From the NCBI GenBank assembly GCA_902786595.1, contig CADADB010000001.1, positions 253,172-317,171 of the forward strand: 64,000 nt of DNA. Reading direction: 5' to 3'. Shown one piece after another: positions 12,001-17,839 of this stretch. A model generated the notes under the pieces. It saw nothing but the letters and a program-made list of their open reading frames with translations, did no database searches and was not told the origin of the DNA. Both the position numbers and the translations under genes were made by a program. The number at the start of each line of letters is the position of its first letter. Position 1 is the first letter of the stretch. This DNA is from an uncultured Bacteroidota bacterium (GTDB taxonomy: Bacteria > Bacteroidota > Bacteroidia > Bacteroidales > WCHB1-69).

Positions 12001-14188
12001 CCTCGGGTGTCGCGCAGGTGAAGCTCTCAATGGTGACATTGTCCACTGCGGCAGGCGGGTTCACACGGGGATAGGAGCCGGGCGTGTGCCAATAGAAATA
12101 GAGGCGTTTCACTCCTCTGTAGGTGGAATCTAACAGGAAAGTGGGCCGTGTCCAGTTGTTCTGGTTGTAAATGTCACTGCCTAACTGCACAGCTCCAGCC
12201 GGAATATATCCGCCGTTCGGGACAACAGGGTCGCCAATATACACTCGGAAAGTGCCATGGTAACTGCTGCTGTAGAATGTATGGTTTTTACAGTCGAAGG
12301 AGAGGCGATGGCCGGCGTAAATGGTGTCAAAGTCAATGTCGCGGTATGCCCAAATGTAGGAAACATTGGTGTTGTAACTGTAAGACACTCCATTGTTGTC
12401 TGAGACGAAAAGCGCTTTTTCGCCACCATGGTTCACGGCACTTCCAATAAACCAACGGTTGGGGTAGTTGCCGTTGACGAGCTGCCATTGCTGGTTCTCC
12501 GAATTGTCCTCGAAATCGCATTGGTAGGGCACTTGTGCTATGTTCGCCAGGGTTTTGAAACTGCTTTCACCGCTCCATGCACTTCCTGTACCTGTGTTCA
12601 CCTTGACCTTCCACAAATAGGTCTGTGACACATCCAATCCTGTGGCCACGAAGAAGGTGTCGCTGACCGTCACTTCTGTGCTGGCGGTGTCAGAGGCAAT
12701 ACGGTAGGAGAGGGTGTAGGAAGACGAGGCACCGCCATTCCAGGAAAGCGTCGCGGACGAGGTGGTGATGTCTGTGGCGGTCAATCCTGTAGGGGCTGGA
12801 ATGTTGACACCGGTCACTGTAAGATTGTCGATGGCGGCAGGAGGGTTGACGCCAACGGTAGAGCCGTTGTTCCACACAAAATAGATTCGCTGCAAACCCC
12901 GGTGCGTGCTATCTACAACGAAATGGAAATGCTGCCAGTTCTCTATAAAATAAAATGTCCTCATTTGGATGGCGTTGCCGGGAACCGACCCCCCCGAAGG
13001 GGTTGCCGGAGAACCGAGATACATACGCATCCAGCCGGCATCTATATGTCCCATCCCTTTGACATCCAACGAGATGTCGTATTCGTTGTAGGTGGTGTCG
13101 AAATAAATGTCCCGATAAGCCCAAACCGTCGAAGTGGAACTTGAATTGCCGGTGGAGTACTGGTTGCTGGCGCCATTGTTGTTGGAGATGTACAAGGCAT
13201 GGCTGCCGCTGCTGTGTGTGGCTTCCCCGATGCACCATTTGTTCGGGTAGCTTCCGTTTTGCAGCATCCACTGCTGGTTTTCGACCAAATCCTCGAAGTC
13301 GCAATGATAGGGTAGATTACCTATGACTTGCGGCACGTGCAGAGAGGCCGCTTTCCAAGAACTCTGTTCGGAATCGCCGCAGTTGGCGCGAACCCGCCAT
13401 TGGATGTCTGTGTTGGGTATCAAGTTGCTGATGGTGAGGAAGGTGTCCGTTGTCGTCACATCCGTGTAGGCAGTGTCTAATGAAGACTTGTATCCCACGG
13501 TGTAACTTGAGACAGTGCTGTATGGAGATGGAGACCAGGTCAGCAGGGCGGAATCGCCATTGACTGAGGAAACTAAGTTGTTAGGCGTGGCACATCCCGG
13601 GGTGGAGGAATACGCAAACGTCAGTCTTGGCAGAAAGTTCGCCGCATGGGTCTGGGGTGTACCATAGTTCGACCAAGTCATATACGACAGCTGATCAGAC
13701 TGGCTCTGACCGGCGAAATAGGAATCTTTCCAGGTAGCTGCCGTCGGATTTTCAATCTCAATCAGCAAATTGCCTCCACTATACAGGAATGGCTGGTCCA
13801 ACACGATGTGCATCTGGTTGTTGGAGATATTGGCCGACAGTGTGCCGGTCCATACCAGCGTGGCAGGCGATGCGACAAACCCATTCGCCAAATCCGAGGC
13901 CGTCGTCACCCCGATTTTTACCGTCTGTGTACCGCCCCAAGCCCCGTTAGGCGCGGTGGCGAAATAATAGGTGAGTTCGGTGATGTATTTCCCCGTCATC
14001 GCCGTCAACATGGTATTGGGGTAAATGGTTTGGGACCGTTGCGCCGCATCCATGTAATAACCATACACAGGGATGTATCGATCCTGCATTGCAACACCGT
14101 TCGGGTCATTGGCCACCGTGAGGGTCTGCGCGTTCAGCCCTGCCACCAGCGTCGCTAAAATCACGAATAAGGAGATGAGGTTTTTCAT
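3044..14188 (-). CDS. Giant type IX-secreted multi-domain surface protein
   Basis: About 3,714 residues. A signal peptide (MKNLISLFVILATLVAGLNAQ) is followed by an N-terminal beta domain (to about residue 190). Then come thirteen alternating pairs: a fibronectin type III domain (about 85 residues, typified by YTVxYK...TxYxWKVRAxC) and a beta-sandwich module (about 180 residues) starting LPYxCDFEDxxENxxW. The module contains WAYRDIYFD and ends NPPAAxDNxxI, and resembles MAM/jelly-roll carbohydrate-binding modules. The last three modules are a divergent subtype (PYxExFDxYG...CW). The C-terminus is a classic type A sorting domain (LHLYPNPTTGK ... VYDMYGKRL ... GVYFVRV). I infer a cell-surface adhesin or matrix protein; no catalytic motif was seen. 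The ATG at 14188 is preferred to the upstream one because the signal peptide starts there. Confidence 0.9.
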   Translation of the reverse strand: MKNLISLFVILATLVAGLNAQTLTVANDPNGVAMQDRYIPVYGYYMDAAQRSQTIYPNTMLTAMTGKYITELTYYFATAPNGAWGGTQTVKIGVTTASDLANGFVASPATLVWTGTLSANISNNQMHIVLDQPFLYSGGNLLIEIENPTAATWKDSYFAGQSQSDQLSYMTWSNYGTPQTHAANFLPRLTFAYSSTPGCATPNNLVSSVNGDSALLTWSPSPYSTVSSYTVGYKSSLDTAYTDVTTTDTFLTISNLIPNTDIQWRVRANCGDSEQSSWKAASLHVPQVIGNLPYHCDFEDLVENQQWMLQNGSYPNKWCIGEATHSSGSHALYISNNNGASNQYSTGNSSSTSTVWAYRDIYFDTTYNEYDISLDVKGMGHIDAGWMRMYLGSPATPSGGSVPGNAIQMRTFYFIENWQHFHFVVDSTHRGLQRIYFVWNNGSTVGVNPPAAIDNLTVTGVNIPAPTGLTATDITTSSATLSWNGGASSSYTLSYRIASDTASTEVTVSDTFFVATGLDVSQTYLWKVKVNTGTGSAWSGESSFKTLANIAQVPYQCDFEDNSENQQWQLVNGNYPNRWFIGSAVNHGGEKALFVSDNNGVSYSYNTNVSYIWAYRDIDFDTIYAGHRLSFDCKNHTFYSSSYHGTFRVYIGDPVVPNGGYIPAGAVQLGSDIYNQNNWTRPTFLLDSTYRGVKRLYFYWHTPGSYPRVNPPAAVDNVTIESFTCATPEGLATQSDSTSAVLTWNAPVFGTASSYTLAYKTLSDLEYTEVTVTDTFYLLTGLTASTEYEWKVRAHCSANDESDWSESVSFITAPLLAQLPYFCGFEDALENQQWRFVRLADEGWFIGTATAHTGEHSLYNSNDGGTSYAVNQADYGSNVHEFWAYRDVNFTPGYADYQISFDYKGIENAWSNLVLVIGNTGVSEPATYTYTPAGTLFSQYLSAQDTAWHHFSLTIDSTYQGVKRIYFHFSNSYDPCDAPAAIDNLTITGNACQSVRNLQILSVSDTFAILAWNPVEAENYTVAYKTADETGFTEVQTSDTTLQLNGLLPSTSYEWKVRAHCSDSTESYWSEPLPFTTIQLLSHLPYFCDFENADENAHWETAVINGNNQWFIGNAANNGGTSSIYISQDNGLTNTFDINSTSQAGAYRDIYFDPEYKEYLLSFDVRCQGGALSMAAVLLGSSTDFDNDAVQLGGEIYGLPEWTHYEVILDSTFAGNRRLYLNWNNIYWSSFNPGENPPAAFDNISISGVNCSKPVALAMSDIGLHTATVSWSSGNAGTAASYTVSYRKNTDSAYAEVTVSDTTLQLTELQSGSHYFWKVRANCQEGETGDWSAEKEFYTFAELPYSCGFETAEESDLWVSHYQATYDNVAVYENRWSVGEATHSTGTSAMYISSDNGLSNTYSFDYGCTAWTTLSLYLDPAYPEYQISFDFKGVGEQGQDYMRVYCGDPTYTSDQSSFPNNVEQIGGDFNLTEDWTTFTFTLDSTHAGYKQLYFSWTNNYYDGVNPPAAVDNIMIIGNSCGIPTNMTQQIADSTAMLKWSANIGEPESYILAYKKTSDSVFTEINTTDTSLLLTSLIPLTDYVWKVRAVCDDDSQSFWSNTLVFTTTQPLNHLPYLCSFDDAEENGQWTMVNGDAENQWVIGNATGYGDNSALYISNDNGTTNAYDVYSAASVWAYRDVFFDENFQAYQLSFDYKSMGQNSADYMQVFVGTPAAPSGTAIPNGAVQLGGQFSYINNWAHYSFLVDSTHVGAQRIYFLWVNNNSTGVQPPAAVDNLAILGLTCVTPSEPVVTDMTDSTVTLSWSPNPIGTAASYTVSVRQAESTTTSEYTTTDTFLTISGLTPSAAYFCKVRANCSDNDHSGWTSDLSVQMPAVLPYVCDFEDANERNAWQFVNGSYTNQWYVGNAVSLSGDYSLYISNDGGVTYAYSYPYNSSYVWAYRDIYFDPSDSVYTLSFDMRGVGGTSYQISAYTNVYIGSPATPNGTATPAGATELGNGLCGMSAWTNKTYTLNHTYAGLQRLYFLWRNTGWTVSNPPAAIDNLTIDGTPCTDVPYELTAQAMDTLANLLWSMHNGSAESYTVAYKLQYDTAFTYITVQDEHLTIGNLTPLTTYVWKVRANCTATDHSQWSAESTFQTPAITARLPYVCDFEDADENSRWTFVNGSYANKWHIGNAVNNGGTSSLYVSNDNGATNTYTTNYSMIWAYRDVYLDPSYTDYVISFDCRAFGELYNNNPVDYAKVFLGPPTTPTVTPVSSNIIVPDGATQMGDVIYLDSTWHNVTINLDTAFSGLQRIYILWRSDVSWGTNPPAAFDNISITPEGCGIPRHLTANQVSENDAVLSWNAVYQADSYTVAYRRQSDNTYSYVTANSNQVTLTNLQPKTNYIAKVRTNCDTLQGVWSDEFLFSTTTLPYFCGFEEADENICWILDDGMNNHKWYIGHAVHCDGDSALYVSNNNGASNTFSDNVNAQTWAYRDIYFDPQYSEYLMEFDIRSYGYPGASVDYVRVFLGPPATPSGSYTPANAEVVGDFYGMTNWNHFRFVINGSHAGMQRLYFLWTQQIVGTNNNLPGAVDNISIVGSPCSIPTELTVSDLADVTAVVSWSPGVCGITNDYTVGYRMTNDTLWNEVSTTDTFLLLQNLQSSTQYTWRVRKSCVPSVASQWSDVSTFFTEATEAQLPYFCGFEESDENRDWRLLGVGDNRWYIGQAAQQAGQYALYVSNDNGATNAYNVYGSMSNSWAYRDIYFTPGYSEYQIAFDFRGLGQSGDDRTRIFLGPPVPVEPNATYSITIPSGLEELGNGLYTDAAWTSHSFTVDSTHAGHQRLYFLWSNGHYEGTNPPGAVDNIMIYGGSCAAPHTLTVTATSTTSISISFTPADTSDQNWEAVIVEEGQSLDTTQIVALTNTAYTFNNLHKDRLYTIYVRTNCGNSKSAWCSTSQRTDCGTITDIPYVESFDTYGTGSNLDGYSAFPRCWSRLYSSYIVAPYPFIFPNGYYSSPGSLYFQPSNGHNVAITPEFDSSIPMNTLQASFKFKANTTAANSMLVVGVMTDPNDFATFTPVDTVFPNPYALTSWIDRTVSLASYTGNGHYLAFMQENFSNPLTPVSMDNLTVDYLSACPLPTNVTAEPITHDSVLVDWQPGGSETAWRVVVVPNGNAPESGTPVQTGTHPIVIGGLADNTMYDVFVQSDCGSSSSSWCTPTTFMTTCAPVVDLPYSENFDDYPWMSTYIVRPDCWIFPVTYAECPRIDWNTYGYYGMESKALLFHSDTSTTATAVTQPFGVDIHSLRAQFRLSADHEYIAGCMEVGVMSDPYDLSTFESVQVFSITQYDTWQDVTVDFRNTAMTGTNRHIAFRQVGLHSSNMAMWLDDLIVYQADDCDAPSALTAHNLTSTSAAISFEPSHSSASQWEYVACAPGVSPNTQTPVATASNSFAVDNLTPGQTYRIFVRTVCGPNSHSEWSEPLEITPDCGIISQLPYTETFDTYGTGSETAFPDCWRRILTPASYSYYPIVSSEFSASGVGSMLFLANSFSDDWAITPAFAPNLSFDSIQLDFSYFQSAGAVPGWDTMFIGMMSSPYDAASFVPVDTITLQSWGVWEPHSVLLDHYNGDGRYVAFRYHCPAYLGKVFIDNVVFSVRPDVGVPERDIDQLLHLYPNPTTGKCIVRNEQDLIEQLEVYDMYGKRLEQHFVRDYQTVIDLSTRASGVYFVRVTTEQGTVTKRVVKR
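3300..13320 (-). repeat. Thirteen coding tandem repeats of about 790 bp
   Basis: The LPY/VPY/IPY module start recurs at roughly 13315, 12530, 11735, 10940, 10160, 9350, 8570, 7765, 6970, 6170, 5365, 4575 and 3790, spacing 780-810 bp. Units are clearly diverged at DNA level, so this is an old array rather than a recent amplification. Confidence 0.85.
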
Positions 14189-14206
14189 AATAATATGTTT
14201 TTTTCT

Positions 14207-14283
14207 AAGTTTCAAGTTTCAAGATTCAAAGTTTAAGTTTCAAGATTCAAAGTTCAAAGCTCAAGGTTCAAGGTTCAAAGTTT
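14207..14283. repeat. Heptamer array, AAGTTTC family (11 units)
   Basis: Eleven exact 7-nt units: aagtttc twice, aagattc, aaagttt, aagtttc, aagattc, aaagttc, aaagctc, aaggttc twice, aaagttt. It lies in the 5' leader of the giant gene, between promoter and start codon. Confidence 0.85.
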
Positions 14284-14288
14284 TGGGT

Positions 14289-14297
14289 GCAAAAATA
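14289..14297 (-). promoter_or_regulatory. Promoter -7 box of the giant gene
   Basis: TATTTTTGC on the minus strand, about 100 nt upstream of the start. The transcript leader would contain the heptamer array. The rest of the 374-nt gap up to 14590 is AT-rich, with the divergent promoter at 14522 and a GGGGGGG run near 14392. Confidence 0.6.
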
Positions 14298-14521
14298 CAA
14301 TCTTTCGCAACACTTTTATATCCCTCACATAAAAAATATGTTCCCTCATAGTAAAAATGTGACCGATTTGCCAGTTTTGAACCAATATTTCGGGGGGGGT
14401 AAAAATCTGATTTTCAATATGTTAAATAAATATCCGATTTTTGTGCTGTTGTGAGGGCTTTAGAGGACTTTTCTGTGAGGGAATGGGACTGTTTTCCGGG
14501 GTTTTGTTTGGATTAATTCAC

Positions 14522-14530
14522 TATCTTTGC
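14522..14530 (+). promoter_or_regulatory. Promoter -7 box of the LytTR regulator
   Basis: TATCTTTGC, 60 nt upstream of the start at 14590. Confidence 0.6.
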
Positions 14531-14589
14531 AGCGACTTTCAGACCCGAAAACAAGAAGCATAATAATAAACAAATATTGAAGTCCGATT

Positions 14590-15675
14590 ATGAAACACCG
14601 AAGAACCATCGTTATCGTTTTGCTGAACGTCTTGTTCTGCGCCGTGCTGCTCTACTTCTTTGTCAACAACTCCTATCTTCGTCCATGGGCGGGCAGTGTC
14701 ACCAATGAAGTGCTTGCAGGGCTGTTGCTGTTGGCCACCGTATATGCCAACTACTACCTGATTTACCCGCTACTACATAAAAAGCATCCGGTTGTCTATT
14801 GGGTGGTGACGATTCTCATCTCTCTTGTGGCTGGATTGATTGAGATGGCTATCGCCTGGCCATTTATGAAATATTGTAATGCGGAGGTTATAGCGCAATG
14901 GGGCGCCTTCAGAATGTTTACCCATCATGGGAGAGTTGTGGCTGCCCGTACCTTGGCCTTCAACTTCTTCCCGTTTATGTTCCGGGAACGGCAGGAACTG
15001 CGAAAGGCCTTGGATGCGGAGGTGCAAGTAGTCTATCGCGACACTCAAATGGTGGATGTCGTTGACCACGAGAGCAACCTGCTCATGATTCCCAAAGACG
15101 ACATCTACTATTGTGTTCAGGACGGGAACTTCACCCGCATCTATACGGTGCATGACCGTTGGTTTACACGGCTCGGCTCGATGAAACATCTTGTGCAACT
15201 GTTTGGGGAAGAAGATTTTGTGCGCATTTCGCCCACCGTTTTGATTCCGTATCAGTACATCTGGTCGTGCAACGGCAGCGAGGTGTTTCTGAAAAAGATG
15301 CCGTGGACGAAGAAGCCGCTCACGTTCACTTTGGATTCCAAAAACAGTGGCCTGATTGCCGACCAGGTCGCCGAGGGTCTTCAGCGATGCAAGGCCGAAA
15401 CAGTAGGGGAACAAGCTCCGAAGAGAAAGCCCCGGTCGAAGTCCAAACGGAAGCCCGTCGTTCCCCCGCAGCAGAAACTCGACATGGTTCAATCCTGCGT
15501 TCAGGCGAATCCGGGCTGCAACACCACGGATATCGTCGCCCAGACCGAGATTTCGCTGAGCACGGTCGAGCGTTGCCTTTCCGAGCTCCGCAAACGCAAG
15601 CTCGTCAAATACGTCGGAAGCAAGCGCCACGGCGGTTACCATGCAACCGCTTTGTGTAGCAATTCTAACCAATAA
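14590..15675 (+). CDS. Membrane-bound LytTR regulator with an extra C-terminal winged helix
   Basis: 361 residues in three parts. Residues 1 to about 130 hold three or four hydrophobic segments, like the sensor half of LytS-type kinases but without a kinase domain. Residues about 150-255 match a LytTR DNA-binding domain (NLLMIPKDDIYYCVQDGNFTRIY, then FVRISPTVLIPYQYI). After a basic linker (KRKPRSKSKRKP), residues about 300-355 form a winged-helix candidate (NPGCNTTDIVAQTEISLSTVERCLSEL ... GGYHA). Such a layout suggests direct membrane-to-DNA signalling with two DNA contacts; that is inference. It is divergent from the giant surface-protein gene across a 374-nt gap, so that gene is a candidate target. 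Confidence 0.8.
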   Translation: MKHRRTIVIVLLNVLFCAVLLYFFVNNSYLRPWAGSVTNEVLAGLLLLATVYANYYLIYPLLHKKHPVVYWVVTILISLVAGLIEMAIAWPFMKYCNAEVIAQWGAFRMFTHHGRVVAARTLAFNFFPFMFRERQELRKALDAEVQVVYRDTQMVDVVDHESNLLMIPKDDIYYCVQDGNFTRIYTVHDRWFTRLGSMKHLVQLFGEEDFVRISPTVLIPYQYIWSCNGSEVFLKKMPWTKKPLTFTLDSKNSGLIADQVAEGLQRCKAETVGEQAPKRKPRSKSKRKPVVPPQQKLDMVQSCVQANPGCNTTDIVAQTEISLSTVERCLSELRKRKLVKYVGSKRHGGYHATALCSNSNQ

Positions 15676-15765
15676 TCTGTTTCGCTTGCTTCGTTAAACA
15701 TCTATCCTTTGATTTTTGCTCCTGTATCTAAATGAAATAGGTGCAACATAGAGTTTTTCAATATG

Positions 15766-16566
15766 CTAATAATACACCCCCAGCTGTTCGGCGGAATCCC
15801 AATCAATGGTCGGGTATTCGCAAAAACCGTTGGCAGAACGTGGGTTACGGAGTATTGCGTCTGTGGCGTCGATGTCCCAAAGAGTACCGTCGTCCGAATA
15901 GGCAACAAGCATATCCTCATCTCCGTTGCGCAGGAAGAGCCATCCGTCGCCTTTTTTCTTGAAGAGATCGGGCCGGCACCAGCCATAGACGGTTGCCATA
16001 TCAAGAAAACATATCAGATTGTCCATCAGTTCATAAAAAGGCTTTCGGGAGATACCGCAAGGGAACGTGACGGCATAGCGGTTCTCTCCAACCTTCCACG
16101 ACAGGGGCAGGTCGTCGCATAGTGTGTTGCATTCCACCTCCACATAATCGAAAAGGATTGCTTCCAAATCCTCAAGATTTGTAACATTTTCCATGACAAT
16201 GAGCGTTTCCGTATCAATCGGGTTCTTCAGCCGTTCTTCCCGTAGCGCAGCCTCTTCGTTTGGTTTCTCCGCTTTCGGGTCGTAGGTCATTTTTGCGACG
16301 GTTTCCCAGCCTTTTTTCTTGGCGATTCGGTGCAGATCTGATTTGAGAGCGAAATAAGTCCACCAAATGAGAAACAGGAAAAAGAAAACAGCCCTGCCGA
16401 TGTTGTGGTCTTTGAACAGTGAAAACGACATAGCAACGGCAACCGCGACCGCGATGACGGCGTAAAAAACATAATCGAGACGCCGTTGTGCCTTTTCCTG
16501 CGTCTCGAACGGCTGTTTCATCAGCCATCGGCGTTGGTCGTAATGCTTTTTCCTGTGGAGGGGCAT
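15766..16566 (-). CDS. Small membrane protein of unknown function
   Basis: 266 residues from the chosen start (MPLHRKKHYDQRRW). Two adjacent hydrophobic segments (about residues 35-75, VFYAVIAVAVAVAMSFSL and AVFFFLFLIWWTYFAL) sit near the N-terminus, followed by a soluble domain. The soluble part contains an acidic segment and ends with a domain that reads like a SMI1/DUF-type beta-rich fold (DGWLFLRNGDEDMLVAYSDD), but I do not recognise the family. The promoter box at 16583-16591 excludes the longer start further upstream. It converges with the LytTR gene, leaving 90 nt between them. Confidence 0.7.
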   Translation of the reverse strand: MPLHRKKHYDQRRWLMKQPFETQEKAQRRLDYVFYAVIAVAVAVAMSFSLFKDHNIGRAVFFFLFLIWWTYFALKSDLHRIAKKKGWETVAKMTYDPKAEKPNEEAALREERLKNPIDTETLIVMENVTNLEDLEAILFDYVEVECNTLCDDLPLSWKVGENRYAVTFPCGISRKPFYELMDNLICFLDMATVYGWCRPDLFKKKGDGWLFLRNGDEDMLVAYSDDGTLWDIDATDAILRNPRSANGFCEYPTIDWDSAEQLGVYY

Positions 16567-16582
16567 TGGGATTATTTTGGCG

Positions 16583-16591
16583 GCAAAGGTA
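16583..16591 (-). promoter_or_regulatory. Promoter -7 box of the small membrane protein
   Basis: TACCTTTGC on the minus strand, 17 nt upstream of the ATG at 16566. Confidence 0.6.
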
Positions 16592-16612
16592 AAATTTTTA
16601 TTGTTTTGTGAT

Positions 16613-16848
16613 GTCCCTAATCGGGACAACAATTTACAATACAACATGCTTCCCTATCGAGCTTTGGCCCCTACCGGGGCCTGGCGACAAACGAACCGTC
16701 TCCCTCTACCGAGTTGAGGCCCCTACCGGGGCCATTCATGGCCGGCCAGTTTCCCGTAATCCGTTGCCGACCAACAAATGCCCCGGCAGGGGCAACAGCT
16801 CGGTAGGAATCGTCGCCAGGGCACGAAACCGCGCCCCGGTCAGGGGCG
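16613..16848. repeat. REP-like palindrome array, left flank of the transposase
   Basis: Five small hairpins. Bare hairpins mark both ends: 16613-16627 (GTCCC/GGGAC) and 16832-16848 (CGCCCC/GGGGCG). Between them are tagged units with a CTAYCGAGYT tag 5' of the hairpin at 16654-16681 and 16706-16733 (52 nt apart), and one in the opposite orientation at 16780-16806 (hairpin then AGCTCGGTAG). The array begins just upstream of the small membrane-protein gene. Confidence 0.85.
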
Positions 16849-16864
16849 ACAGAAATACAATAAA

Positions 16865-17338
16865 TCATTCTATTGGCTTAAAAACATTACGTTCATCGTA
16901 TTCAACACCATGTTCCTCCAAAAGTTCCTTGTATTCCTCCACCACATCTTTCTGTTTATGATGCTCGGCCTGATTCTCGATGTAACGGATGACATTCGGC
17001 AAATCATCCTTTGCGTAAGAAAATGCACCATATCCTTCCTGCCAAGAAAACCACCCATTTGCCAACCTGTTCTCGTTTATCCATTTCGACGAACACCCTT
17101 TGACATGCTGCATCAATTCGGACAATGATTGCGACGGGCGCATCCCTATCAGAATGTGGACATGGTCCGCCGTTCCGCCTATGGCCAGAACCTTATGGCG
17201 GTTGTTTTGGATTATGGCAATCATGTATTTGTACAGACGCTCTCTCCAAGAATCGAGGATAAGGGATCCCCTGTTTTGAACTGCAAAAACCAGTTGGATA
17301 TGGATTTGCGTGTAGGTGTTGTTTCTCATTGATTTCAT
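16865..17338 (-). CDS. REP-associated Y1 (HUH) transposase, IS200/IS605-like
   Basis: 157 residues, the usual size for this group. Y1 transposases cut and join single-stranded DNA at hairpins. The HUH metal motif is H59-V-H61 (DHVHILI) and the likely nucleophile is Y119 (VIRYIENQ). QNRGSLI near the N-terminus and FSWQEGYGAFSYAKDD are typical of the Bacteroidota branch. There is no TnpB partner and no IS ends; instead the gene is embedded between two palindrome arrays, the arrangement known for RAYT genes that maintain REP elements. Two adjacent ATGs (17338 and 17329) are possible starts. Confidence 0.88.
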   Translation of the reverse strand: MKSMRNNTYTQIHIQLVFAVQNRGSLILDSWRERLYKYMIAIIQNNRHKVLAIGGTADHVHILIGMRPSQSLSELMQHVKGCSSKWINENRLANGWFSWQEGYGAFSYAKDDLPNVIRYIENQAEHHKQKDVVEEYKELLEEHGVEYDERNVFKPIE

Positions 17339-17384
17339 AATGGTTTGATTTGTTTGTGTGATAATTGTTTTTCGTCTTTTGTTT

Positions 17385-17833
17385 CGTCCCTGAAGGGACG
17401 TTTACGGAGGACCGTGATGTTTCCCGTTCTACCGAGCTTTCGTCCCTATCGGGACGAGGGGAAACCGCAACGGCTGTCGTGCTACCGAGCTTTCGTCCTA
17501 TCGGGACGATGGGAAGAACGGTGGCGCCCATTCTACCGAGCTTTGGCCCCTGACGGGGCTGTTCGTGACCGTTGCGGTTTCCTGCGTGTGACACCGCACA
17601 GGAATGTGCCCCGACGGGACAACAGTCCTGTATAGCACATCACCCACGACGATTTTCATGTCCCGACAGGGACACAAGCTTGGTAGGATGTAACCGCCAC
17701 GATGAGCACCATGTCCCGCAGGGACGCAAGCTCGGTAGGATTAACCGCCACGACGGACACCATGTCCCGACAGGGACAACAGCTCGGTAGGAACGGCGTT
17801 CACAGATGGGTTCCAGAAAGCCCCTTTAGGGGC
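17385..17833. repeat. REP-like palindrome array, right flank of the transposase
   Basis: Nine hairpins. Bare hairpins lie at both ends (17385-17400 and 17820-17833). Inside, three units carry a CTACCGAGCT tag on the left (17429-17457, 17482-17509, 17533-17559). Four lie in the opposite orientation with a GGTAG-type tag on the right (17608-17634 degenerate, 17660-17686, 17713-17738, 17764-17790). Adjacent like-oriented units start 51-53 nt apart. Hairpin stems are GTCCC/GGGAC or GCCCC/GGGGC. This fills the 500-nt gap up to comM. Confidence 0.87.
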
Positions 17834-17839
17834 AAAACC

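Noticed and set aside
14773..15672. 299-codon frame opposite the LytTR gene
   Set aside because: The plus-strand protein has recognised domains; the minus frame shows none and has no promoter.
16865..17338. Complete IS200/IS605 insertion sequence
   Set aside because: No TnpB, no left and right ends of IS type, and the flanks are arrays of many small palindromes, which fits a domesticated RAYT gene better.
17385..17833. CRISPR-like regular repeats (51-53 nt spacing)
   Set aside because: Repeats occur in both orientations, vary in sequence, are hairpins with a tag, and lie beside a Y1 transposase. No cas genes are present and the spacers themselves resemble each other.
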